The translations under genes were made by a program, and so were the position numbers. From the NCBI GenBank assembly GCA_905215725.1, contig CAJMRD010000050.1:1-15743 (forward strand): 15,743 nucleotides of DNA. The letters run 5' to 3'. The stretch is from an uncultured bacterium. GTDB lineage: Bacteria > Actinomycetota > Coriobacteriia > Coriobacteriales > Coriobacteriaceae. This document shows positions 1 through 6,046 of the stretch, in pieces; the first letter of the stretch is position 1; every line of letters begins with the position of its first letter. The notes under the pieces were generated by a model, which ran no database searches, had not been told where the DNA came from, and saw nothing but the letters and a program-made list of their open reading frames with translations.

Positions 1-998
1 ACGCAGGTGGCGGCACCGCCGAAGGGCTCGATCTCGGTCGGGTGGTTGTGGGTCTCGTTCTTAAAGAGGAACAGCCAGTCCTGGTCCTCGCCATCGACAT
101 CGACCTTCACCTTGACGGTGCAGGCGTTGATCTCCTCGGACTCATCGACATCGGTCATGACGCCGGTCTTCTTAAGGTACTTAGCGCCGATGGTGCCCAT
201 GTCCATGAGGCAGACGGGCTTGGCGTCGCGGCCGAGTTCGTGGCGCATCTCCATGTAGCGGTCGAAGGCCTGCTGCACCACGGCGTCGTCGATCGTCACG
301 TCATCCAGGACGGTGCCGAAGGTGGTGTGGCGGCAGTGGTCGGACCAATAGGTGTCGATCACGCGGATCTCGGTGATGGTGGGGTCGCGGTCCTCATCGC
401 GGAAGTACTGCTGGCAGAAGGCGATGTCCGCCTCGTCCATGGCAAGGCCGCGCTCGGAAATAAAGGCGGCAAGGCCGGCCTCGTCGAGCTCGCGGAAACC
501 GTCGAGCACCTCGACGGACTGGGGCTCGGGGGTCTCCATGTACAGCGTCTCGGGCAGGTCGAGCGAGGCGATGCGCGCCTCGACGGGGTTCACCACGTAG
601 TGCTTGATGGCATCGATGGCGGCCTCGTCCAGAGCGCCCGAGATCATATAGACCTTGGCGGAGCGCACGGCGGGGCGCTCGCCCTGGCTGATGAGCTGCA
701 CGCACTCGCTGGCGGAGTCGGCGCGCTGGTCAAACTGGCCAGGCAGGAATTCGACGGCAAAGACGGCGCCATCGCTTGCGGGGAGCTCGTCGTAGGTCAC
801 ATCGACCTGGGGCTCGCTAAAGACGGTCGGCACGCAGGAGCGGAAAAGCTCCTCGTCGATGCCCTCGACGTCGTAGCGGTTGATGATCCTCAGGGCCTCG
901 ATGCCCTTGATGCCGAGAATTTCGGTCAGCTCGCCCTTGAGCTGCTGAGCCTCGACGTCGAACCCGGGTTTCTTCTCCACGTAGATACGAGAGACCAT
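1..998 (-). CDS. purL: Phosphoribosylformylglycinamidine synthase, N-terminal part (runs off left edge)
   Basis: This is the fourth step of de novo purine synthesis: ATP- and glutamine-dependent conversion of FGAR to FGAM in the cytoplasm. About 332 residues are visible, reading from ATG at 998-996 to the window edge with no stop. The protein begins MVSRIYVEKKPGFDVEAQ. The family motif YWSDHCRHTTF lies at about residues 215-225, and ETHNHPTEIEPFGG at about 315-328, next to the left edge; this is the PurL nucleotide and substrate region. The start is supported by an AGGA-rich ribosome site just upstream on the minus strand (AGGAAGGCAGGA). The long N-terminal region before the SDHCRH motif fits the large single-chain PurL form (over 1200 residues) rather than the short PurL that needs a separate PurS; this is inferred from family knowledge. 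It is divergent from the antiporter across a 184-bp gap. No purine riboswitch is recognisable in that gap. Confidence 0.95.
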   Translation of the reverse strand, partial: MVSRIYVEKKPGFDVEAQQLKGELTEILGIKGIEALRIINRYDVEGIDEELFRSCVPTVFSEPQVDVTYDELPASDGAVFAVEFLPGQFDQRADSASECVQLISQGERPAVRSAKVYMISGALDEAAIDAIKHYVVNPVEARIASLDLPETLYMETPEPQSVEVLDGFRELDEAGLAAFISERGLAMDEADIAFCQQYFRDEDRDPTITEIRVIDTYWSDHCRHTTFGTVLDDVTIDDAVVQQAFDRYMEMRHELGRDAKPVCLMDMGTIGAKYLKKTGVMTDVDESEEINACTVKVKVDVDGEDQDWLFLFKNETHNHPTEIEPFGGAATC

Positions 999-1106
999 TG
1001 GTTCCTGCCTTCCTGATCGGTTGGGCGTACGGTACGGTATGCGGCAGCGGTCGGTTTGCGGGGCAAGCCTCGCGGTCGCCTTGAGCCACATGTTTGTAAA
1101 CCTCAC

Positions 1107-1114
1107 TATGATAC
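1107..1114. promoter_or_regulatory. Overlapping divergent -10-like hexamers between purL and the antiporter
   Basis: The plus strand reads TATGAT at 1107-1112 and the minus strand reads TATCAT over 1109-1114. Each differs from TATAAT at one position, and they lie in the 184-bp divergent gap. Neither has a convincing -35 at 17 bp. The best plus-strand candidate is TTGAGC at 1081-1086, with a 20-bp spacer. If real, the two promoters would exclude each other sterically. This is weak evidence from hexamer matches alone. Confidence 0.2.
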
Positions 1115-1182
1115 GACAGCTCGCGGCGCGTTGAGGACGGCGAGGGTGCTACAGTGAAGCGCAAACAAGAGAAAGGCATCAC

Positions 1183-2745
1183 ATGGCATTCGTTTCACTC
1201 GCCATCATCGCGCTCGTGGCCTTTGCAAGCCCCTTCATCGCCTCGGCGATCCCCGGGAAACCCGTTCCCGAGACGGTCTTTTTGCTCGTGTTTGGCGCGG
1301 TGCTGGGACCCCATATGCTCGACATTATCCATGTAGATGCCGAGGTCTCGCTCGTGTCCGAGCTCGGCCTGGCCTTTTTGTTCCTGCTTGCCGGCTTTGA
1401 GATCGACCCCAAGAGCATCACGGGTGTGGAGGGGCGCTACGGCTTGGCGACGTGGGTCGTCACGTTTGGTATCGCCTGGCTTGCCGTGCGCTTTACCCCG
1501 TGGTTCTCGGTCAGTCATTTCGACGGTATCGCCGTGACGCTTGCCCTTACTTCCACGGCGCTCGGTACGCTTGTGCCCATCATGCGCGAGCGCTCGCTCA
1601 CCGGCACGCGCGTGGGAGACTCGATTCTCGCGTATGGCACTTGGGGCGAGCTCGGTCCCGTGCTCGCCATGTCGGTGCTGCTGTCTGCCCGCACTGGCAT
1701 CCAAACGCTCGTAATCCTTGGCTTGTTTGCGGTGGTTTGCGTGTTGTTGGCCGTGGTCCCAAGTCGCTCCAAGCGCGTCGGCAGCCGCTTCTTTGCGTTT
1801 GTCGAGGAACGCGCCGATACCACGTCGCAGACCTTCGTGCGCCTGACGGTGCTCATCCTGGTCACACTCGTGGCGTTCTCGGCCGTCTTTGATCTCGACA
1901 TCGTGTTGGGTTCTTTTGCCGCCGGCTTTGTCTTGCGCTACATCATCCCCGAGGGCAACCATACGCTCGAGACCAAGCTCGATGGCCTGGCCTACGGCTT
2001 TTTGATTCCGGTGTTCTTTACTGTATCGGGCGCAAAGATCGACCTGACGGCCGTGGCGTCGCGCCCCGGGCTGCTCGCAGGCTTTATCGTGGCGTTGCTG
2101 ATCATTCGCGCCGTGCCCATTCTCATCTCTATGAGCATTTGTCCTGCGACGCGCGATGTGTCGGCGTATGGTCGCATTACCGTGGCCCTGTACTGCACCA
2201 CGGCCCTGCCGATCATCGTTGCCGTGACGAGTGTTGCCGTCAACGCGGGCGCGCTGTCGCAAGATATTGCGTCGGTCATGGTTGCCGCCGGTGCCATCAC
2301 AGTGTTCTTGATGCCATTGCTCGCGCAGCTCTTCTACCGCGTGGTCGACGCCGCGCCGGTCGCCGCCGTGGCAGAGGTTGCCGAGCATCCATCCGATGCG
2401 TTCGACATCCTGCGTGCCCATCACGATTTGGCGAGCCTGCTCGCACGCGAGCACGAGCTGCTGACCTCGCATGGTCACGGTCGCGTATTCGAGGGCCTGC
2501 CTACGCTCGATACGATTGCCGAGCGTCTTTCCGCCGAGGCGGCGAGCGGCCATATCGATGCCCGTATTGTGGACGCGGCACATCTTCTTGCCGATAAGAC
2601 CTATGGAGACGAGGTCGACCCGTCCGAGCTGACTCCGCGCGAGCGTCGCCGCCTGGAGCGCGCCAAGCTCGCCGTGCGCGAATACCGCCGCCGCATGCTG
2701 GAGCTCTATGCACGCGATGAGGCCCAGGACGACGACGGCAGGTAG
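1183..2745 (+). CDS. CPA2-family monovalent cation:proton antiporter
   Basis: An integral membrane protein of 520 residues, probably exchanging Na+ or K+ for H+. Residues 1 to about 390 are a chain of hydrophobic segments typical of the Na+/H+ exchanger fold. The early helices read PETVFLLVFGAVLGP and LGLAFLFLLAGFEIDP, the latter being the conserved LAGFE-type CPA2 signature. Later segments include VFDLDIVLGSFAAGFVLR and PVFFTVSGAKIDL, matching the KefB/NapA-like core. The last 130 residues are soluble, highly charged and helical, rich in E, R, A and L. There is no Rossmann-type RCK/TrkA-N domain, so this is not a complete Kef protein. The start ATG has GAAAGG about 9 bases upstream. It is monocistronic and ends in the bidirectional terminator shared with hom. 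The exact ion cannot be read from the sequence. Confidence 0.85.
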   Translation: MAFVSLAIIALVAFASPFIASAIPGKPVPETVFLLVFGAVLGPHMLDIIHVDAEVSLVSELGLAFLFLLAGFEIDPKSITGVEGRYGLATWVVTFGIAWLAVRFTPWFSVSHFDGIAVTLALTSTALGTLVPIMRERSLTGTRVGDSILAYGTWGELGPVLAMSVLLSARTGIQTLVILGLFAVVCVLLAVVPSRSKRVGSRFFAFVEERADTTSQTFVRLTVLILVTLVAFSAVFDLDIVLGSFAAGFVLRYIIPEGNHTLETKLDGLAYGFLIPVFFTVSGAKIDLTAVASRPGLLAGFIVALLIIRAVPILISMSICPATRDVSAYGRITVALYCTTALPIIVAVTSVAVNAGALSQDIASVMVAAGAITVFLMPLLAQLFYRVVDAAPVAAVAEVAEHPSDAFDILRAHHDLASLLAREHELLTSHGHGRVFEGLPTLDTIAERLSAEAASGHIDARIVDAAHLLADKTYGDEVDPSELTPRERRRLERAKLAVREYRRRMLELYARDEAQDDDGR

Positions 2746-2756
2746 CCAACGCCGCC

Positions 2757-2928
2757 GCGGAAAATGCGTCCCGGAATTGGCGTCCAGAGTGGGACACGCT
2801 TTCCGCGAGAGCCCGTTGCGGAAAGCGTGTCCCAGAATCCGCGCCCAGAATGGGACATAGTTTCCGAAAAAGGCCCTGAGGGAAGCTTCGCCCCGTTCTG
2901 AGCTGAAATACCGGGACGCAGCTTCCCC
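2757..2928. repeat. Three tandem 50-bp palindromic units with an exact 61-bp period
   Basis: Units start at 2757, 2818 and 2879. Each has a roughly 16-nt left arm, an 18-nt centre and a 16-nt right arm, with 11-nt spacers between units. Left arms are gcggaaaatgcgtccc, gcggaaagcgtgtccc and agggaagcttcgcccc. Right arms are gggacacgctttccgc, gggacatagtttccga and gggacgcagcttcccc. By direct count units 1 and 2 agree at 38 of 50 positions. Unit 3 keeps the geometry and pairs 13 of 15 in its inner arms. It resembles unit 1 better when reverse-complemented, so it may be inverted. The right arm of unit 1 and left arm of unit 2 also form a perfect 17-bp inverted repeat (2790-2806 with 2818-2834, loop 11). 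The layout recalls BIME/REP-type elements; origin and function are unknown. Confidence 0.75.
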
Positions 2929-2940
2929 TGCAAACAGAAG

Positions 2941-2979
2941 AAGGCGCGCTGCCTGTGGTTGATGCAGGCAGCGCGCCTT
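2941..2979. terminator. Bidirectional rho-independent terminator between the antiporter and hom
   Basis: A perfect 15-bp stem, aaggcgcgctgcctg (2941-2955) with caggcagcgcgcctt (2965-2979), closes a 9-nt loop. On the plus strand the stem runs into TTTTG. On the minus strand it is followed by CTTCTTCTGTTT. It lies 35 bp past the hom stop, between two convergent genes, so it can serve both. Confidence 0.88.
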
Positions 2980-3014
2980 TTGCGTTGAGCTTCGTTGAGG
3001 TTCGAAGTAGTGGA

Positions 3015-4358
3015 CTAGTTGGCCATGACGCCTTCGGTCCATGCCTCGACGTCCTCGATGCGCAGGACGTTGGCGACCTCGGCCACGCAGTCGACGCTGG
3101 CAAGCTCGGCGGCGGCAGCCTGGACGTCCTTCTCGAGCGCGCGGTGCGTCAGGAAGATGACCGAGCAGGCATCGCTGACGCCCGACTTGCCGTCCTCGAC
3201 CTGGTTGATGAGCGAGATCGAGATGTTGTGCTTGGCAAAGATGTCGACCGTCTCGGACAGGGCGCCCACGCGGTCGGCGACCTTCAGGCGCACATAGTAC
3301 TTGGTCTGGAGCTCGTCCATGGGCTTAAAGGCGAGGTTGTGACCATAGGGCTCAATCTCGGGCAGCGGAGCCACGCCGCGGCTGATCTGCTCGGAGAGCG
3401 ACAGGATATCGCCCACGACGGCGCTCGCGGTGGGGAAGGAGCCTGCGCCGGCACCGTAGAACATGGTCTCGCCCACGGCGTCGCCTACCACGTAGACAGC
3501 GTTCATGGCGCCGTTGACCTTGGCAAGCATGTGGTCGGCGGGGATCAGCGTGGGATGCACGCGGACGTCGACGCCGGCTTCGGTGTTGCGTGCGATACCC
3601 AACAGCTTAATGGTGTAGCCGAGCTCGCGGGCCTGGGCGATGTCCTCGGCGCCGATGGTACGGATACCCTGTTGGTACACATCGTCGGTGGTAACGCGGG
3701 TGCCAAAGCCGATGGAGGCGAGGATCGCCGTCTTGCTGGCGGCATCGAAGCCGTCGACGTCGGCGGACGGGTCGGCCTCGGCATAGCCCTTTGCCTGGGC
3801 GTCGGCGAGCACGTCAGCGTAATCGGCGCCCTCGGCGTCCATGCGCGACAGGATGTAGTTGGTGGTGCCGTTGAGAATGCCAGCGATGGTCAGGATCTTG
3901 TTGCCCACCAGGTCGTGCTCGAGCGTGCTGACAATGGGGATGCCACCGCCGCAGCTGGCCTCGCACTTAATCTGCACGCCGCACGCGCGCGCCTTCTCGG
4001 CGAGCGTCTCGACATGACGGCCCAGCAGGGCCTTGTTGGCAGAGACGACGTGCTTGCCGTTCTCGAAGGCGGTGGTGAAGATTTCGGTCGCGGGGTGCTC
4101 GCCGCCGATGAGCTCGACGACGATATCGACGGCGGGGTCGGTGACGACGTCGTGCCAGTCACTCGTAAAGGCCTCGCGCTCAATGCCTGCCGCCTCGGCT
4201 TGCTCCCAAGCAAGCGCGCAGGCGCGGGTCAGCTTAAGGTCGATGCCGTAGGCTGCCAGGTACTCATCGTGGTGGCTCTTGATCAGACGGGCCACGCCGC
4301 CGCCGACGGTTCCCAGACCGATGAGGCCGACGTTCACGGTGCGCAGGGGTTCGCTCAT
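3015..4358 (-). CDS. hom: Homoserine dehydrogenase with C-terminal ACT domain
   Basis: NAD(P)H-dependent reduction of aspartate semialdehyde to homoserine in the cytoplasm, the branch point to threonine, isoleucine and methionine. It has 447 residues, the usual length for the monofunctional enzyme with a regulatory domain. The Rossmann motif GLIGLGTVGGG is at residues 11-21. The signatures SANKALLGRH and ILNGTTNYIL follow. The catalytic-domain signature AEADPSADVDGFDAASK contains the aspartates and lysine expected for hydride transfer. A C-terminal ACT domain begins about residue 365 (YYVRLKVADRVGAL) and probably binds threonine for feedback inhibition; this is inferred from the family. The start ATG has AAGGAG 7 bases upstream. 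It stands alone, divergent from livK1 and convergent with the antiporter. No threonine or T-box leader is evident upstream. Confidence 0.95.
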   Translation of the reverse strand: MSEPLRTVNVGLIGLGTVGGGVARLIKSHHDEYLAAYGIDLKLTRACALAWEQAEAAGIEREAFTSDWHDVVTDPAVDIVVELIGGEHPATEIFTTAFENGKHVVSANKALLGRHVETLAEKARACGVQIKCEASCGGGIPIVSTLEHDLVGNKILTIAGILNGTTNYILSRMDAEGADYADVLADAQAKGYAEADPSADVDGFDAASKTAILASIGFGTRVTTDDVYQQGIRTIGAEDIAQARELGYTIKLLGIARNTEAGVDVRVHPTLIPADHMLAKVNGAMNAVYVVGDAVGETMFYGAGAGSFPTASAVVGDILSLSEQISRGVAPLPEIEPYGHNLAFKPMDELQTKYYVRLKVADRVGALSETVDIFAKHNISISLINQVEDGKSGVSDACSVIFLTHRALEKDVQAAAAELASVDCVAEVANVLRIEDVEAWTEGVMAN

Positions 4359-4412
4359 AGATAGCTCCTTCGTGCATCTTATGGATGGATTAACCGCTTA
4401 AAGGTTGAGTGC

Positions 4413-4418
4413 ATTCTA
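4413..4418 (-). promoter_or_regulatory. Candidate -10 box for hom
   Basis: The minus strand reads TAGAAT (five of six to TATAAT), about 55 bp upstream of the hom ATG. The hexamer 17 bp further upstream (GAGCAC) is a poor -35. A start near 4405 would give a leader of roughly 45 nt with no obvious attenuator. Confidence 0.35.
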
Positions 4419-4486
4419 GCGTGAACCGAGGGCGCGTGCTCGCCAGGCAACAGGAGTCGCACAAAACGGCACCCCCGAAACGCTGC

Positions 4487-4503
4487 GGAAACATTGGAAA
4501 CAT
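4487..4503. repeat. Tandem 8-bp direct repeat in the hom-livK1 gap
   Basis: GGAAACAT occurs twice (4487-4494 and 4496-4503), with a 9-bp period, about midway between the divergent hom and livK1 genes. A short direct repeat at this position could be a regulator site, but the same length can arise by chance. No known operator consensus was recognised. Confidence 0.25.
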
Positions 4504-4575
4504 GCTCGCTACAAACGAAACTCCGTAACAAACTGTCAACGTTTGCGCCATAAGGTTTGCCCCGTACCGCAAGAC

Positions 4576-4590
4576 GGCCGCACTGCGGCC
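4576..4590 (+). promoter_or_regulatory. Small hairpin just upstream of the livK1 ribosome site
   Basis: ggccgc (4576-4581) and gcggcc (4585-4590) form a perfect 6-bp stem with a 3-nt loop, ending 7 nt before the AAAAGGGGG ribosome site. It may stabilise the 5' end of the abundant receptor mRNA or tune translation. No riboswitch class is recognised. Confidence 0.35.
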
Positions 4591-4608
4591 AGCGAAAAGG
4601 GGGACACC

Positions 4609-5775
4609 ATGTTCAACATCAACAGCACGCTCAGCCGTAGGAACTTTCTCGCCGGTGCCGCGGCGCTCGGCAGCACCGTGGCACTCGCTGGTTGCTCGTC
4701 GGGTGGCTCGGAGGGCGGCTCCGCCGATGACGGCAAGACCTTCAAGATCGGTGTCATCGGCCCTCTGACCGGCGCCGCGGCAACCTATGGCGTTTCGGCC
4801 GAGAAGGGTGCCAAGCTCGCCGCCAAGGATTTCTCGACCAAGGACCTCAAACTCTCGCTTAAGTCCGAGGATGACGTCGCTGACGGCGAGAAGGCTATCA
4901 ACGCCTTCAACACCCTGTGCGACTGGGGCATGCAGGCTCTCGTCGGCCCCGTCACCACTGGTGCTGCCGTCGCTGTCTCGGGCGAGATTGCCGACGACAT
5001 GCTCATGGTCACGCCCTCGGCCTCGTCTCTCGACGTCACCAAGGATAAGAGCACGGTCTTTCAGGTTTGCTTCACCGATCCCACCATGGGCGCCAGCGCC
5101 GCGAAGTTCTTGGCCGAGAAGTACGCGGACGCCAAGATCGCCCTGTTCTACAACTCCGGCGATACGTATAGCTCGGGCGTTGCCGACGCTTTTGCCGAGC
5201 AGGCCAAGGCGTCCAAGCTCGACATCGTCGATACCGAGACCTTTAAGGACGATTCCTCCACGAGCTTTACCAACCAGCTCACCAAGGCCAAGGAGGCCGG
5301 CGCCACGCTCATCTTTGCGCCGATCTATTACACGCCGGCGTCCGTTTTGCTCAAGAACGCCAAGGACATGGGCTACGACATGACCCTCATGGGTACCGAC
5401 GGCATGGACGGCCTGCTCTCTGTGGAAGGCTTCGATACCTCTCTTGCCGAGGGCGTACTGCTCATGACCCCGTTTTCGGCTGACGATGAGAAGAATGCCG
5501 ACTTCGTCAAGGCCTATAAGGATGCCTACGACGAGACGCCCAACCAGTTTGCCGCCGACGCCTACGATTGCGTCCACGCCATCGCCGAGGCTATCGATAG
5601 GGCGGGGATTGACATTTCGGCCGACGGTGCCGACATTGCCGGCGACCTTGCCCGTGCCATGCGCAAGATCAAGATCGAGGGCCTGACCGGCGAGCTGACG
5701 TGGAATGACGAGGGCCAGGTCGAAAAGCCCGCCACAGCCTATGTGATCCAGGACGGCAAGTACATCGCCGCCTAA
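4609..5775 (+). CDS. livK: Branched-chain amino acid type ABC transporter solute-binding lipoprotein, copy 1
   Basis: Extracytoplasmic receptor of a HAAT-type importer, 388 residues. The start at 4609 is chosen because AAAAGGGGG lies just upstream; an in-frame TTG at 4543 would add 22 residues that block the signal sequence. The N-terminus carries a twin-arginine motif SRRNFLAG (R10-R11) and then a lipobox ALAGC with the lipidated Cys at residue 29. Export by Tat followed by lipid anchoring is therefore likely. The Peripla_BP_6 fold begins at FKIGVIGPLTG and ends near TAYVIQDGKYIAA. The amino acid bound cannot be deduced: leucine, isoleucine and valine are the default, but related receptors bind other amides and amino acids. 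It is a close paralogue of the next gene. A 271-bp AT-rich spacer follows, with only a weak terminator. Confidence 0.88.
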   Translation: MFNINSTLSRRNFLAGAAALGSTVALAGCSSGGSEGGSADDGKTFKIGVIGPLTGAAATYGVSAEKGAKLAAKDFSTKDLKLSLKSEDDVADGEKAINAFNTLCDWGMQALVGPVTTGAAVAVSGEIADDMLMVTPSASSLDVTKDKSTVFQVCFTDPTMGASAAKFLAEKYADAKIALFYNSGDTYSSGVADAFAEQAKASKLDIVDTETFKDDSSTSFTNQLTKAKEAGATLIFAPIYYTPASVLLKNAKDMGYDMTLMGTDGMDGLLSVEGFDTSLAEGVLLMTPFSADDEKNADFVKAYKDAYDETPNQFAADAYDCVHAIAEAIDRAGIDISADGADIAGDLARAMRKIKIEGLTGELTWNDEGQVEKPATAYVIQDGKYIAA

Positions 5776-5777
5776 GT

Positions 5778-5808
5778 GCGCATAAAGCGCGACCGGTGAG
5801 GCCGTTTT
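5778..5808 (+). terminator. Weak terminator-like hairpins after livK1
   Basis: GCGC-ATAAA-GCGC (5778-5790) is followed by a short CGGT-GAG-GCCG hairpin and then TTTTATT. Stems are only 4 bp, so at best partial termination is expected and read-through into livK2 is possible. Confidence 0.3.
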
Positions 5809-5819
5809 ATTCAGGGCAG

Positions 5820-5975
5820 GGACGCCTGTAACAGAACAGAAACATTACTTTCACACAATAAAGTGGCATTACTGCATAAAGTAATAGAAATACGCAGAAT
5901 TATGGATAAATGAACAAATCCAAAGAAAAGTTGAAATAATCATCACTTTCCTTAACTAAAGCGTCTAGTATTTTG
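5820..5975. promoter_or_regulatory. AT-rich regulatory spacer between the two receptor genes
   Basis: This stretch is strikingly AT-rich, against a window that is otherwise about 60% G+C. It has many stops in every frame and no plausible gene. It holds an operator-like palindrome at 5868-5885 and a second matching half-site at 5844-5851. Poor promoter hexamers are present (TTGAAA at 5931-5936, TAGTAT at 5966-5971), without a good 17-bp pair. A separate promoter for livK2 and the permease genes is the natural reading, but it is inferred. Confidence 0.45.
5868..5885. promoter_or_regulatory. Candidate operator palindrome ATTACT-N6-AGTAAT
   Basis: A perfect 6-bp inverted repeat around GCATAA. 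The right half extended by two bases (AAAGTAAT, 5878-5885) also matches, as an inverted repeat, ATTACTTT at 5844-5851. Between them ATAAAGT repeats the theme. Clustered half-sites upstream of livK2 suggest binding of a transcription factor such as an Lrp-type or GntR-type regulator; the regulator itself is unknown. Confidence 0.4.
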
Positions 5976-5979
5976 CGAA

Positions 5980-6025
5980 CGCCGAGCACGGCGAAGGATG
6001 GCCTGTCGGGTAACCGAAACCCGAC
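5980..6025 (+). promoter_or_regulatory. Two tandem leader hairpins upstream of the livK2 ribosome site
   Basis: The first stem is cgccg (5980-5984) with cggcg (5989-5993), loop AGCA. The second is gtcgggt (6005-6011) with acccgac (6019-6025), a perfect 7-bp stem with a 7-nt loop. They end shortly before GAGAGGAGAG, the livK2 ribosome site. They may be mRNA stabilisers or a small ligand- or protein-responsive leader; no known riboswitch pattern matches. Confidence 0.4.
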
Positions 6026-6046
6026 GAGATTTGAGAGGAGAGCCGC

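Noticed and set aside
42..1016. 324-residue plus-strand open frame opposite purL
   Set aside because: Antisense shadow; the minus strand encodes recognisable PurL motifs.
2757..2928. CRISPR array
   Set aside because: The regular 61-bp spacing is suggestive, but the repeated part is a diverged palindrome with a variable centre, there are only three units, spacers are 11 bp, and no cas gene is present.
2706..2933. 75-residue minus-strand ORF inside the palindrome array
   Set aside because: Its sequence is produced by the repeats themselves and has no ribosome site or recognisable motif.
1195..3042. 615-residue minus-strand open frame across the antiporter and the palindrome array
   Set aside because: Antisense shadow with His/Arg/Gly/Gln-rich low-complexity content; it also runs through a terminator and overlaps the end of hom.
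2955..4364. 469-residue plus-strand open frame opposite hom
   Set aside because: Exact antisense of a confidently identified enzyme; the product is Val/Gly/Asp/His-rich with no motif.
4543..4608. Longer livK1 reading from a TTG start
   Set aside because: It would place 22 polar residues before the signal peptide; the ATG at 4609 has a strong ribosome site and restores the Tat/lipobox signal.
4359..4608. T-box, threonine attenuator or riboswitch in the hom-livK1 gap
   Set aside because: No T-box consensus, run of Thr/Ile codons with a terminator, or known aptamer core was found on either strand.
4390..5577. 395-residue minus-strand open frame opposite livK1
   Set aside because: Antisense shadow; a near copy recurs opposite livK2 (6137-7036) only because the receptors are duplicated.
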